From: Ardenticatenaceae bacterium
GTDB taxonomy: Bacteria; Chloroflexota; Anaerolineae; Promineifilales; Promineifilaceae
Assembly: GCA_020634415.1 (NCBI GenBank)
Contig: JACKBT010000016.1
Location: forward strand, 46,502-110,501
Length of the DNA: 64,000 bases
Reading direction: 5' to 3'
How positions within the stretch are numbered: position 1 is the first letter of the stretch; each line of letters begins with the position of its first letter. The notes below the pieces were generated by a model. The model searched no databases, was not told the DNA's origin, and worked only from the letters and a program-made list of their open reading frames with translations. A program made the translations under genes and the position numbers. Shown here piece by piece: positions 35,757-45,376 of the stretch.

Positions 35757-37685
35757 TTAGCTGTTGGTTTTGGGCATAGGCGGGGTTAGAAACGTGCCGG
35801 TGATGGTGCTTTTGTCGCCAATGCTGTCGCGGAGGGGCAGGGAGACGGTGAAAATGGAACCTTTGCCCGGTTCGCTGGTGACGGTGATGTCGCCGCCCAT
35901 CATCTGGCAGAAGCGGCGGCTGATGACGAGGCCCAGCCCTGTGCCGCCATATTTGCGGGTGGTGGAGTTGTCGCCCTGCACGAAGGGCTGGAAGAGCCGA
36001 ACGATCTGCTCCTGGCTCATGCCAATGCCCGTGTCGCTGACCTGAATGAGGAGTGTGGGCTGAGACTTGACGGTTGCCTCCGTCATGCGTAAGGTGATGT
36101 CCCCGCTTTCGGTGAATTTGGCGGCATTGCTCAGCAGGTTGAACAGCACCTGACGGAATTTGGTCATGTCGGCGATGATTTCGCCGACATCTTCGGCTTC
36201 GATGGTGAGGGTGTTGTTGTTGTGGGCGATGAGCAGGCGCACGGTGTCGGCTACTTCATCAATCAGACCTCTAGCCGAAAATCGTTCCAGATGTAACTGC
36301 ATTTTGCCCGCTTCAATTTTAGATAGGTCGAGGATGTCGTTGATGAGGCCCAACAGGTGGCGACCTGACTGCTCGATGCGTTTGAGGTCGCTGGGCATGG
36401 CCTCGTATTCGCCCATGTCGGCATCTTCTTGCAGCATTTCGCTGTAGCCGATGATGGCGTTGAGGGGGGTGCGTAGTTCGTGGCTCATGTTAGCCAGGAA
36501 GGTGCTTTTGGCCATGTTGGCGGCTTCGGCTTCTTCTTTGGCTTTGCGGTACTCTTCGGCCAGGTCTTGCAGCAGTTGTTTTTGGTCGCGCAGTTCTTGC
36601 TCGACGACTTTTTGGGTGGTGATGTCGCGCAGGATGACGAGCCGCCCCATGAGCTGTTGGCGCTGATCGCGGATGGGGCTGATGGTGAGATCGTAGCTGC
36701 GCCAGGGCAGGCCGCCGTCGGTGACGTTGGCCATGTCTATGGAGATTTCGGTGCGGAGTTGGGTGACATCTTGGAACTGCTGGAGCAGTTCGGGCCGTTG
36801 GATGAGTTCGCTGACGGGTTGGCCGATGCTGTGAACGGCCGTTGTCTGAAACAATGCTATGGCGGCCCGGTTCAAATCTACTACCTGGTTCTTGTCGTCA
36901 ATGACAAACACAGCTTCATCCATGCTGTCTACCACCGTGTGGCGGGCCACTGGGGCCAGCTCGAAGAGCCGGAACTGAAACAGGCCCCAAAACATGAGCA
37001 GGCCCGTGATGTTAAAAGCCAGGGTGGTGTAATCTAGATTGGGGAGGAAGGGCAGCAGGTTGAAGTTGGTGATGATGTTAGCCAGCAGGGGTACAAAGGA
37101 GGCTCCCACTAAAATGGCGGCCTGCCCCCGGTAGGGCATGGGCCAGCGAACGAAGGCAATGATGATGAGGCCGATGCCGATTAAGACTTTGGTGTAAGAG
37201 GTGATGATTTGGAACCAGAAAAAGAGTTCTGGTTGGAAGTCGCGCACCATGAGGGGGCCGATGGATATAAGGTGATCCTGGCTGTAGTAGAGGTGATGCC
37301 AGCCATTGGTCCAGAGAGCGGTGGTGGTAAAGGCGGGGAAGAGCAGCAAGATGATGACATTGCGCCGGGTGACGAGGTGTTCTTTGTTGGTGTAGAGCAG
37401 GGCGAAGCAGAGCCAGCTTACACCAATGGTGTTGGTGATGAGGTTGGCTATGTTGAAGACGATCTGCTTGTTCCTGAGGCTGGGGATGAGGAGTTCGACG
37501 ACGTATAAGAGGGTCCACCAAGCGGCGGTTCCCATCATAATGGCGTAGGCTTTGGACCAAACGGCCGTTCCCCGTTTCCACGCATACCAGGCCAGCCCGA
37601 CAGAGCTGGCACTGGAAAGAAACAAAAAAATCAGGATGACGGTAAATAACCACATAAACGATGCTGCCTGGTTGTAACCGTTCAC
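35757..37685 (-). CDS. Membrane sensor histidine kinase with 7TM input and PAS
   Basis: A 642-aa sensor kinase. An N-terminal 7TM sensor region (about 10-235) is of the histidine-kinase 7TM type. A PAS domain follows (about 245-360, [24 protein letters not shown]), then a coiled coil, a HisKA domain with [21 protein letters not shown], and an HATPase with N box [19 protein letters not shown] and [12 protein letters not shown]. It probably reads a membrane or small-molecule signal and passes phosphate to an unlinked regulator, as none is adjacent. The repeat at 37675-37766 overlaps its start region, and the first residues (MNGYNQ) are partly encoded by it. Confidence 0.93.
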   Translation of the reverse strand: MNGYNQAASFMWLFTVILIFLFLSSASSVGLAWYAWKRGTAVWSKAYAIMMGTAAWWTLLYVVELLIPSLRNKQIVFNIANLITNTIGVSWLCFALLYTNKEHLVTRRNVIILLLFPAFTTTALWTNGWHHLYYSQDHLISIGPLMVRDFQPELFFWFQIITSYTKVLIGIGLIIIAFVRWPMPYRGQAAILVGASFVPLLANIITNFNLLPFLPNLDYTTLAFNITGLLMFWGLFQFRLFELAPVARHTVVDSMDEAVFVIDDKNQVVDLNRAAIALFQTTAVHSIGQPVSELIQRPELLQQFQDVTQLRTEISIDMANVTDGGLPWRSYDLTISPIRDQRQQLMGRLVILRDITTQKVVEQELRDQKQLLQDLAEEYRKAKEEAEAANMAKSTFLANMSHELRTPLNAIIGYSEMLQEDADMGEYEAMPSDLKRIEQSGRHLLGLINDILDLSKIEAGKMQLHLERFSARGLIDEVADTVRLLIAHNNNTLTIEAEDVGEIIADMTKFRQVLFNLLSNAAKFTESGDITLRMTEATVKSQPTLLIQVSDTGIGMSQEQIVRLFQPFVQGDNSTTRKYGGTGLGLVISRRFCQMMGGDITVTSEPGKGSIFTVSLPLRDSIGDKSTITGTFLTPPMPKTNS

Positions 37686-37766
37686 CCTCCCGGAGGTTTT
37701 CCCTCGAGAGAGCCTTCGTAAAAGAAGCCTCCGGGAGGATTTTCGCTCGAGGAACTGAACGATTAC
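37675..37766. repeat. CCTCCGGGAGG long palindromic repeat, copy B
   Basis: Nearly identical to 30935-31028: taaccgttcaccctcccgg, then ttttccctcgagag, aagcctccgggaggatttt, and gaactgaacgattac. It overlaps the 5' end of the sensor kinase gene. Confidence 0.75.
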
Positions 37767-37955
37767 GCCTGGTTAGGACAATCTGCCACCTATTATAGAG
37801 GATTCTGCCTGATTTGCTGATTTTACTATGACAAAAGAGCCATCCCTATGCAAGTAACGTGAAAAATGGGTTTTCCGGGTGGCGAGAGTGGGCAGGTGGC
37901 CGGTGGCAGGCAGACTCGTTCTGTCTTGCTGCCGGCCACACATCATCCCCCAAAC

Positions 37956-38651
37956 CTACAAGGTTAAATCGTTTTGGTAGTTGTGGAAGACTTGGGGGCG
38001 GAGGCAGAGAAAGACAAATAGGCTGCCGAAGAAGCCGCCGAGATGGGCCCAATAGTTGATATTGTATTCGGCCTGGTTGAGCAGGCTGTTAATGGCGGGT
38101 GGTAGTTGCAGGATGAAGAAGTAGAGGATGAGCCAATAGGCCCGGATGGTGGGGAAGGTGGGTACGAAGGAGAAGAAGAGCAGGGTGCGAATGCGGCCGG
38201 TGGGGAAGAGGATGAGATAAGCACCCATCACCCCGGCAATCGCGCCGCTGGCCCCAATGCCGGGAATGTCGGAGCCGTAGCGAGTGGCGGTGCTAACGAT
38301 GTCGGCGAAGACACCGCAGATGAGGTAAAAGACGAGGAAACGCCAGGGGCCGCAGACATCTTCGACGCGACGGCCGTATACCCACAAAGCCAACATATTA
38401 CCGCCTAAATGCAGCAGCCCGCCGTGCATAAACATATGCGTGAGAGAGGTGAGCGCACCGCCCCCACGTAGGCTCAAAATGAGGGTGGGGATGGAGCCGA
38501 AGGAGTAGAGGTGGGAGAGGTAGGCAAAATCACTTTCTGACCACAGAATTTCTTCGTAGGCCATGACCAGGATGTTGATGGCGATGATGGTCATAACCAT
38601 AATGGGCAGGCTGCTGTAGCGGTTAGGTTCGGTATCGTTGAGGGGGATCAT
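37956..38651 (-). CDS. Rhomboid family intramembrane serine protease
   Basis: A 231-aa membrane protein with about six hydrophobic segments. The catalytic Ser is Ser135 in GIGASGAIAG, and the His partner is His203 in YWAHLGGFFG; HMFMHGGLLHLGGNM contributes the HxxxxHxxxN helix. Rhomboids cut transmembrane segments of other proteins inside the membrane. The gene starts 3 bp after the stop of the TPR protein gene, so the two are co-translated. The AI-2E permease gene upstream overlaps the TPR gene by one base, which makes a three-gene operon. Confidence 0.93.
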   Translation of the reverse strand: MIPLNDTEPNRYSSLPIMVMTIIAINILVMAYEEILWSESDFAYLSHLYSFGSIPTLILSLRGGGALTSLTHMFMHGGLLHLGGNMLALWVYGRRVEDVCGPWRFLVFYLICGVFADIVSTATRYGSDIPGIGASGAIAGVMGAYLILFPTGRIRTLLFFSFVPTFPTIRAYWLILYFFILQLPPAINSLLNQAEYNINYWAHLGGFFGSLFVFLCLRPQVFHNYQNDLTL

Positions 38652-38654
38652 GAT

Positions 38655-39644
38655 TTAGGGGAAGGTGGCCTGGTAAAGCTCTAAGCGGTTGATGGTGTTG
38701 AAAATGAGGATGAGGAAGGGGATGAGGGCCAGGATGAAGCCGACGATGGGTAATATGTTGCGGTTTTCCTGGACGACGGGTGGGATTTTTTGCCATAAGG
38801 GGTGTTTGGCACTGTCACGAACGGCCGTCCACAGCAAACTCCCTACAACCACCGCCAAACCGCCCAAACAAGAAGCGAGGGGAATGCGCAGGGGATTTAG
38901 ACCACTGTGAACCAGGACTAGCAGCCCAAACAAGATGGGTGGGCCAGCCGTGAGGCGGAGCAGGGTGAGGGTAGGATGGGTGCTTAAATAGGGATCGTAG
39001 AATTGGGTGATGGCCTCCAGCCGCTTCTTGGCGATGTCCCGTTCCTGGGCGATGGGGGAGATGATAACGGCCGTTTCATAAGCCAACACCGCATTCTTCC
39101 AGTCCTGCCGCTGCTCATAGGCACGCCCCTGGGTTAATTTGTCCACCTCCCCTTGCTGGCGCAGTTTGAGCAGCTTTTGCGCCTCCCCATGATAGGGTTC
39201 TAGCTGCAGCACATTTTCCAGAGCCACCAACTTGTCCTCAATGTTGTCTACCAGCACACCCAGCAGCAGCCAGACAGGCACATTGTCCTGCTCTTTGGCG
39301 GCGATTTTGAGGAGACGGTCGCGGGCTTCTTGGAAACGGCCGTCTCCGGCCATAACCACCACATCCGCCAGCCGATCCTTATCTTTCAGTTCGTCAGCTT
39401 CATAGTGGGCTTCTAGCTGGGCCAAACGCTGGCGCACTGCGGCCCGGTCTGGATTCAAAGCTTGGGCCTGCCGCAGCGCGTAGATTTTCTCGCTCATCTC
39501 GTCGGAGGCTTCACTGAGCCAAATCCAGGCCATCTCGTTGGTTGGCTCATCGGCCAGAATGTCCCGCAGCAGGGTGCGGGCTTTGAGGCGATGGTTGGTT
39601 TTAACGGCCGTTACCGCCTCTCGCAAGCGTTCAGTAGAAGCCAT
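38655..39644 (-). CDS. TPR protein with two C-terminal membrane segments
   Basis: A 329-aa protein. Tetratricopeptide-like repeats cover about 1-210 (for example TLLRDILADEPTNEMAWIWLSEASD and VALENVLQLEPYHGEAQKLL), and two or three hydrophobic segments follow (about 230-325). It would sit in the membrane with the TPRs in the cytoplasm. Its ATG overlaps the permease stop codon as TGATG, and rhomboid starts 3 bp after it. It may act as an adaptor for rhomboid or the permease; that is inference from the tight coupling. Confidence 0.75.
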   Translation of the reverse strand: MASTERLREAVTAVKTNHRLKARTLLRDILADEPTNEMAWIWLSEASDEMSEKIYALRQAQALNPDRAAVRQRLAQLEAHYEADELKDKDRLADVVVMAGDGRFQEARDRLLKIAAKEQDNVPVWLLLGVLVDNIEDKLVALENVLQLEPYHGEAQKLLKLRQQGEVDKLTQGRAYEQRQDWKNAVLAYETAVIISPIAQERDIAKKRLEAITQFYDPYLSTHPTLTLLRLTAGPPILFGLLVLVHSGLNPLRIPLASCLGGLAVVVGSLLWTAVRDSAKHPLWQKIPPVVQENRNILPIVGFILALIPFLILIFNTINRLELYQATFP

Positions 39645-41104
39645 CAGGAACGGGAACTGCGCAAACTGGCAACCAGATAGCGCAAACGCTCCGGCAAGGT
39701 TTGCGGCGGCACAACTTCTGCCTCAAGCACTTCCGGCTGTTGGAACGGATAATCATCAAACATCTTGCGCCAGACATAAATGCCAATCAACTTCAACGTC
39801 GCCGCCACCGGTGCAGCCAAAATCGCGCCCAAAATGCCCGCCAAAGACCCGCCCATAAACACGGCAATCATCACCAGCAGCGGATGCAAATCCAACGCCT
39901 CACCCACAATGCGCGGCACCAAAATATTATTCTCCAACTGCTGAATCACAAACATCAGCCCCAACACAATCAGCGTAAACTGCCAGCCAGCAAGGCCACA
40001 ACTACCCGCTTCAAAAAAGAATTGGAAAATGCCGCCACAATGGCTGGTCTGGAAGAAAGCCACAATCATGGCCGCGCCCGCGCCAATCACCGGGCCAATA
40101 ATGGGGATGAACTCCAGCAAACCAGAAAGCAGCCCCAACGCCCCCGAATTCTCCACACCCAAAAGCGCCAGCCCCAGCCAGACAATCACGCCAATCGTCA
40201 GCCCCAAGATGACCTGCCCGCGTAAATAAGCACTCCAAATGCGGGCAAACTCGCGCATCAGCCGCTCGGCATCCTTGCGGTAGCCCGGTGTTTGGGCAAA
40301 ATCACCCACATAGCCGCTCAGTTTGGGGATTTCGATGGCGATGTAGATGGAAAGGACGAAGACGAAAAGCATATTGCCTACGACGCTAACCGTTCCCGTT
40401 AGGATTTGTGTGACAAGCTGCCCGCCACGATTGACCAGTGATTGGGCGATGCTCACTACCTGATCTTGCACGCGTATCCAGTCGTCAGCGTTGGGTGTAT
40501 AGGAGAGCGGGCCAATTGTAATTGGCTCGTTGCGTGTGGTGATCTCTTCCACACGAGTCGTTATATCGGCGACGATGGTTGGTACACGATCAATCAATTC
40601 ACCAGTTTGCTGGAATGCGGTTACGCCTAACAGCCAAAAGCCCCAGATAACGGCCGTTGCCAGCAGCAAATAGGTCACAATCAACACCGTGCCTCGTTCC
40701 ACCTTGGTGCGGCGGTCTACAAAGTTGATGATGGGGTTCAAAATGTAGGCCACGATGGCGGCGATGACCAGTTGGGCGATGAGCGATTGGAAACGCTGCG
40801 CCGTTGCAATTAGCAGCAGTACCACCGCCACGGCTACGAAGATTTTGGTGTAGCGTCCCCAGGGCGGCGACTCGATGTGGTAATCGTAATCGGGATTGTA
40901 GTCGTGATCGCTGAGGGTGGGGGCGAGGGGGAGGGGGGCAATGGGGTTGACGGCGGGGGTCTCGGGAGGAGGAGGAGACAGTTTTTGCAGATAACGGGAG
41001 ATGAGGGTGATGAAGAGGACGAGGGAGGTGGTAACGGCCGTTATCAAGGCCCCTGCTACCCAAGAAGAAGATTCATTTGTTGAAGGATGTTGCTGATCAG
41101 CCAT
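39644..41104 (-). CDS. AI-2E family transporter
   Basis: A 486-aa member of the AI-2E/TqsA/PerM permease family with about eight membrane segments. The signature LGLLSGLLEFIPIIGPVIGAG (shown in part: LEFIPIIGPVIGAG) and the C-terminal DLHPLLVMIAVFMGGSLAGILGAILAAP region are typical. Family members are linked to export of signals or ions, but few have proven substrates. It has an extra hydrophobic N-terminal segment and a cytoplasmic tail with Pro-rich sequence. It heads an operon with the TPR and rhomboid genes. Confidence 0.9.
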   Translation of the reverse strand: MADQQHPSTNESSSWVAGALITAVTTSLVLFITLISRYLQKLSPPPPETPAVNPIAPLPLAPTLSDHDYNPDYDYHIESPPWGRYTKIFVAVAVVLLLIATAQRFQSLIAQLVIAAIVAYILNPIINFVDRRTKVERGTVLIVTYLLLATAVIWGFWLLGVTAFQQTGELIDRVPTIVADITTRVEEITTRNEPITIGPLSYTPNADDWIRVQDQVVSIAQSLVNRGGQLVTQILTGTVSVVGNMLFVFVLSIYIAIEIPKLSGYVGDFAQTPGYRKDAERLMREFARIWSAYLRGQVILGLTIGVIVWLGLALLGVENSGALGLLSGLLEFIPIIGPVIGAGAAMIVAFFQTSHCGGIFQFFFEAGSCGLAGWQFTLIVLGLMFVIQQLENNILVPRIVGEALDLHPLLVMIAVFMGGSLAGILGAILAAPVAATLKLIGIYVWRKMFDDYPFQQPEVLEAEVVPPQTLPERLRYLVASLRSSRS

Positions 41105-41177
41105 AGAACCACTGTGTTTTCCAGATTATGTCACGTAGCATAACACAGGCCACAATCCAGCGTCAACGCATCGGCCG

Positions 41178-44078
41178 TTAGTTTTCGGTGGCCGCTGGCA
41201 ATTCATACGCATAAAACAGCGGATCGCTGTGGAAGCCCGCAAACGTCTTCACTTCCCCGCCCGGAAATTGGTTCTGTACGCCCTGTAACTCACCCGAACG
41301 CTCTGGCAAAAAGATGAAAACCTGGTTGGGCGCAGGCGAATCGGGCAGCGGACCGCCCTCCGGCGGCACGTCAAACAGGTTTAGCCCCTGGTAAAAATCT
41401 TGCGCCAAAAAGGGAATGGTAGGGAAGCCCACATACATGCTGGGCGGGCCATAAAAATAGGCCACCCACTCATCACCCCCCAGCGCGTTGAGGTAGTGGG
41501 ACATATTATCGGCAATCTCTGTGTTGCGGTCGCCAAAGGTGTGTTGGGTTTGGTAACGGCCGTAATAAAAGAAAACATCCATCCCCGCCAGCGCCACCGC
41601 TATTACCACGAGGATAAAGACGAGGAGCGTGGGGCGTGGGGCGTGGGGCGGTTCCTCTTCATGCCCTTCACCCATCGCTCCTCTCCCTTCACTCTTCACC
41701 AATCGCTCTTCACCCACCACCAAACGGCCGATCCACACCAACGCCAGCCCCGCCAACAAACTCAAAGCTGGCGCAGCCACAATCAGCCGATGGCTGTTGG
41801 GGGGATTCTCCAGCAAAATCGCGCCAAAAATCAGCGTCACCGCCACCCACACCACCAGCATACTGTCTTGTAAGCGGTGAATACGCCAGATAGCCAGCCC
41901 CAGGCCCAGCAAAAAGAGCAGCGATGGCCCCAAACCCAGCAGCGGCGCATCGGGTCGGTAAGAGGGGCTGTTATCCACGCCCGAATTAAAGGCCAACAGC
42001 CCACGCCGAATCTGCTGCCACCAAAGCTGGCTGCGGCTCTGCCCCGTAAAGCCCACTTCGCGGCTCAACCAACCGCTTTGGCTGTCCAAAATGCCCAGCG
42101 TGTTGGCTCGCTCAAAATAGATGCCGGGGTTGCTGTTGTAATAAAGCACCAGCGGCAAAGCCACTACCAACGCCAGCCCAATGGTGGCGAGGATGTGGGG
42201 CCAGTTAGCCAGGAGTTGGCGGGGATGCAGGACGGCCGTTAATCCCAACAACCCTATCAGCATAATGGGCAGCAGATGGGAACTGGTGAAAAAGTAGGCA
42301 TTTAGGCCAATTGCCAGCCCCGCCAGCAGCCACAGCCGCCGTTGGTTTGGTGACGAGACCTCCGAGGTTTTCAAAACTTCGGAGGTCTGGGGTTGCTCCC
42401 AAGCTAACGCCAGCAGCCCCAACGCCAGCAGCACCATAAACGGATCCCACACATTGGTGACACCCATCCGGCTAAAATGCACATGAAAATGGGAGCCGAG
42501 CAGCAAAACGGCCGCTGTCAGGCCCACCGCCTGCCCCCACAGCCGCTTGCCCAGCAGATAAACCAGCAGCACCGTCGCCGCCCCCACCCAGGGCGACAGC
42601 AGCCGTATCGCCAACGTGGATGGCCCCAGCAGCTTAATGGGAATCGCCAGCAGCGTGTAAGGCAGCGTCGGGTTGGTCAGCCAACCGGCCGCAAAGGGAT
42701 TGGTCAACGAGCCATCCAGCACCCGCTGCATGTCCAGGCCCAGACTGGCCTCGGTGCCGTTGAGAATGAAGGGCAGTTCCGTCAGCTTAATGGTGCGCAC
42801 GAGGAGGGCGGCGATGAAGAGGAGGGTGGGGATGAGGAGGTTTTTAAGATTGGGAGATTGGGAGATTGGGAGATTGGAGATTGGAGATTTTTCGTCAGTG
42901 AAGGCATAAAAGGTAACGGCCGTTGCCGCCAGCCAGGCCACAATCGCCAAGCCACCCTGTGCGGCCGCCCCCAAACTTTGGGCCACAAAGGCCAGCACCA
43001 GCCCCGCCACAAACAGCCAGCGGCGCGGCGCAATCTGGTCAAGCGAGGGTAAGGCCATAGACGGCCGTTCCGCCACCACCTCCCCTTCATCCACAACGGC
43101 CGTTGCCGCGGCAACCACCTCATCTGCCGCCACCACCTGCCACTTACCCCCTGCCCCCTGCCACTCGCTGTCAGCCACACTCTCCCCTCGCCCCTCGCCC
43201 CTCGCCTCTCCTTCCTCCGCCAACTCCGCCACCGTAAACGGATAAGCCGCTGGCAAAGTGGCCCGTATCGGCCCATCGGCCACCTTACGGGCGATAATGA
43301 GTATGTATGCCCCTTCCTCGCCAAACTCTTCCTCGAAAAACGGCCGTACCCACCGCTCTGTCCTTTGCAAATTGTCCCGCCAGGGCGCGATAATCCAGTG
43401 CCCCGTGAGAAAATGCAAAACGGCCGAAGGCAGCCCCTGCACATGCCCCCACTCCAACGCCCGCAGTGCCTCTTTAGAGAAATAATATTGCCATCGCTCC
43501 ACCGCAAAGCCCGCCTCCGCCAACCGCTGTGCCCATACCTCCGGCGAATCGGTGTGGGCATGGCGCGAGATGAAATTAAAAAACTCCCGATACTTGTTCG
43601 CCAAACCCCGCAGCCCCAGCCGCTCCAAAAAGGCCGCGCCGCCCAGATACTCCGTGAAATAATGGCTGGGCATGGTGATAACAAACGGCGCACCTGGCTT
43701 TAACACGCGGCTCGTCTCATTCAAAACAGCCTGCACCTGGGGAATATGCTCCAACACCGAGTTGCTAAAGGCACTGCCAAAGGTGTAATCGGGGAAGGGC
43801 TGGTAATCGCCCATACCTTGCAGCACGGTTTGGTACATGCCCGAAGCCTGTGCCTTTTGCAGCGGCCCCCACCAGGGGTCTGTACCTACAGCCAGCGGCT
43901 CGGCGAAGGTCATCTGCGAAAAATGCCCATCGCCGCAGCCCACGTCCAGCGTCGGCCCTGGCAAATGAATGTGGTGATAAAAGCGAGCCTCTACCGAACG
44001 CAGTACGGCGCGGAAGGCGGGGATGGTTTTTAACTGCTGCCACAGAATGTCGTTGTCGTTGTTTTGTTGATTACTCAC
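41178..44078 (-). CDS. Fused methyltransferase and GT39-type membrane glycosyltransferase
   Basis: A 966-aa fusion. Residues 1-270 form a class I SAM methyltransferase (LDVGCGDGHFSQM at about 40-52, NSVLEHIP). Residues about 345-966 form an ArnT/PMT-like GT39-type membrane glycosyltransferase with many hydrophobic segments and a lumenal tail. Four in-frame stretches resemble intergenic repeats: 289-315 (EARGEGRGESVADSEWQ), 396-410 (SPISNLPISQSPNL), 563-574 (TSEVLKTSEV) and 787-818 (KSEGRGAMGEGHEEE). It opens a block with GT4 and flippase-like genes, so a role in surface glycan or glycolipid building is likely. Substrates are unknown. Confidence 0.82.
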   Translation of the reverse strand: MSNQQNNDNDILWQQLKTIPAFRAVLRSVEARFYHHIHLPGPTLDVGCGDGHFSQMTFAEPLAVGTDPWWGPLQKAQASGMYQTVLQGMGDYQPFPDYTFGSAFSNSVLEHIPQVQAVLNETSRVLKPGAPFVITMPSHYFTEYLGGAAFLERLGLRGLANKYREFFNFISRHAHTDSPEVWAQRLAEAGFAVERWQYYFSKEALRALEWGHVQGLPSAVLHFLTGHWIIAPWRDNLQRTERWVRPFFEEEFGEEGAYILIIARKVADGPIRATLPAAYPFTVAELAEEGEARGEGRGESVADSEWQGAGGKWQVVAADEVVAAATAVVDEGEVVAERPSMALPSLDQIAPRRWLFVAGLVLAFVAQSLGAAAQGGLAIVAWLAATAVTFYAFTDEKSPISNLPISQSPNLKNLLIPTLLFIAALLVRTIKLTELPFILNGTEASLGLDMQRVLDGSLTNPFAAGWLTNPTLPYTLLAIPIKLLGPSTLAIRLLSPWVGAATVLLVYLLGKRLWGQAVGLTAAVLLLGSHFHVHFSRMGVTNVWDPFMVLLALGLLALAWEQPQTSEVLKTSEVSSPNQRRLWLLAGLAIGLNAYFFTSSHLLPIMLIGLLGLTAVLHPRQLLANWPHILATIGLALVVALPLVLYYNSNPGIYFERANTLGILDSQSGWLSREVGFTGQSRSQLWWQQIRRGLLAFNSGVDNSPSYRPDAPLLGLGPSLLFLLGLGLAIWRIHRLQDSMLVVWVAVTLIFGAILLENPPNSHRLIVAAPALSLLAGLALVWIGRLVVGEERLVKSEGRGAMGEGHEEEPPHAPRPTLLVFILVVIAVALAGMDVFFYYGRYQTQHTFGDRNTEIADNMSHYLNALGGDEWVAYFYGPPSMYVGFPTIPFLAQDFYQGLNLFDVPPEGGPLPDSPAPNQVFIFLPERSGELQGVQNQFPGGEVKTFAGFHSDPLFYAYELPAATEN
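41623..41716. repeat. In-frame ggggcgtg / gctcttcac repeat within the GT39 gene
   Basis: gaggagcgtggggcgtgggg and later words tgcccttcacccatcgctcc then ctcttcaccaatcgctcttc. Low-complexity tandem words code for a loop between membrane segments. Confidence 0.65.
42356..42388. repeat. In-frame palindrome within the GT39 gene
   Basis: agacctccgaggttttcaaa followed by acttcggaggtct, an almost perfect 33-bp palindrome. It encodes the TSEVLKTSEV loop. Confidence 0.7.
42847..42889. repeat. In-frame gagattgg tandem within the GT39 gene
   Basis: Five tandem copies of gggagatt/ggagatt. They encode ISNLPISQSPNL in a loop next to a membrane segment. Confidence 0.7.
43134..43211. repeat. In-frame ctgccacttacc and cccctcgcc tandem within the GT39 gene
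   Basis: ccacctgccacttaccccct, gccccctgccactcg, then cccctcgcccctcgcccctc. It lies in the linker between methyltransferase and glycosyltransferase. Confidence 0.65.
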
Positions 44079-44090
44079 GTTTCTGGAGAG

Positions 44091-44130
44091 GATCGGTTAT
44101 CGGTAATCCGATGACCGATTACCGATAACT
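44091..44130. repeat. Tandem-word hairpin (cggttatcggtaat)
   Basis: ggatcggttatcggtaatcc and gatgaccgattaccgataac. It fills the gap between the GT4 gene and the fusion gene. The same words recur at 57785-57871. Confidence 0.55.
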
Positions 44131-45339
44131 ATCTCGCATGGCCCGCAGCCGTTCGTAGGCTGGCGGTTCGGTTGTTTGGGGCTGGAAACGGCCGTTTAGC
44201 AAATCCTCAAACAGGCGTATGTATTCAACGGCCGTTACCGACGGCAAAAAACTGTCGCCAATCAACTGCGGCTCACGCATATACTTCTGCTTATCCGCCA
44301 AAATCCCCATAATCGCCGCCGCCAACGCCTCATGATCGCCAATCGGTGTCACCTCACCCATGCCCGTCATCGTCACCGGCTGGCGCACACCGGGCAGCGC
44401 ACAAGAAGCCACCGGCACCCCACTCTGCATCGCCTCAATCTGCACCAGGCCAAAACTCTCCGTGCTGTTCAGACTGCACATACACAGCACATCCAGATTG
44501 CGGTAAAAAGCGGCAAAATCCGCCCCTTCCAGCAGCCCCAGCAGATGATATACACCCTCGTACTTCTTAAACAATGGGGCCAATCGCGCCGCATACGCCT
44601 CTTCGCCGATGATATTTTGATACGGCCCTGCGTGCAGCACCTTTACCTTGGGGAACTGCTTTTGCACCAGCGGCAAAGCCTTCAGCAGCACCTCAATGCC
44701 CTTCTCCGTAGCCAGCCGCGCCGCAATGCCAATTACCTCATGCCCGGCCAAATCGTGCTTGTGGGCAAAGGCTTGCGCTTCTTCATCTGTGCATGTCACC
44801 ATCTCTACGGGGGGCGGAATGACTTTTAGCTTGTTGTCTACATAAGGCGAGAGATAGGGGGAATGTGTGCCGTAATCCCGCGTGTAGGTTACGACGGCAT
44901 CGCTTAAATGCCCTGCCAGGCGGTTCATCATCAACACGACCTTATCTACTACCCGGTTGAAGAGGCCGGGCGGTAGTTGTAAATCGCAGTGATAGGTGAG
45001 GACGACGGGTTTGTTCATCAAACGGCCGCGTAAGGCCACCCCCGGCGCATCAAATTGGGGCAAATGCAGATGGATGACATCGGCCTTTTGCGCCAACTTC
45101 CAGGCCATTGGCCCAAAACTGGGCATCAGCACCCCTTTGCTCACCCGTGCCGCCACCGGCACGCGCACAATTTTCACCCCATCCTGCACCTCATAACGGG
45201 GCAAGGCCGGATCATATTGCGAGGTAAGGACTGTTACCTCGTGGCCCTGCTGCACCAGTGCTTTGCTGAGCCATTCCACATAAATGGTCAGCCCACTCAT
45301 CCAGGGGCGGTAGTAAGTTAGGACTTCAAGAATTTTCAT
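44119..45339 (-). CDS. GT4-family glycosyltransferase
   Basis: A 406-aa GT-B fold enzyme. The N-terminal domain has SGLTIYVEWLSKALVQQGHEVTVLT, and the C-terminal domain the retaining GT4 E-x7-E motif in ESFGLVQIEAMQSG. It transfers a sugar from a nucleotide donor to a lipid or glycan on the inner membrane face. Start ATG 45339 fits the usual MKIL opening. It lies between the methyltransferase-GT39 fusion and a flippase-like gene on the same strand; the set probably builds and moves a glycolipid. The acceptor cannot be predicted. Confidence 0.92.
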   Translation of the reverse strand: MKILEVLTYYRPWMSGLTIYVEWLSKALVQQGHEVTVLTSQYDPALPRYEVQDGVKIVRVPVAARVSKGVLMPSFGPMAWKLAQKADVIHLHLPQFDAPGVALRGRLMNKPVVLTYHCDLQLPPGLFNRVVDKVVLMMNRLAGHLSDAVVTYTRDYGTHSPYLSPYVDNKLKVIPPPVEMVTCTDEEAQAFAHKHDLAGHEVIGIAARLATEKGIEVLLKALPLVQKQFPKVKVLHAGPYQNIIGEEAYAARLAPLFKKYEGVYHLLGLLEGADFAAFYRNLDVLCMCSLNSTESFGLVQIEAMQSGVPVASCALPGVRQPVTMTGMGEVTPIGDHEALAAAIMGILADKQKYMREPQLIGDSFLPSVTAVEYIRLFEDLLNGRFQPQTTEPPAYERLRAMRDSYR

Positions 45340-45349
45340 ACATATTTTC

Positions 45350-45376
45350 GTAGGCGCGGTATCCTTACCGCGCTTA
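45350..45376. repeat. Small hairpin gtaggcgcggta / taccgcgc
   Basis: cgtaggcgcggtatccttac with cgcgcttac. It lies between the GT4 and flippase-like genes, over the stop codon of the latter. Confidence 0.5.
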
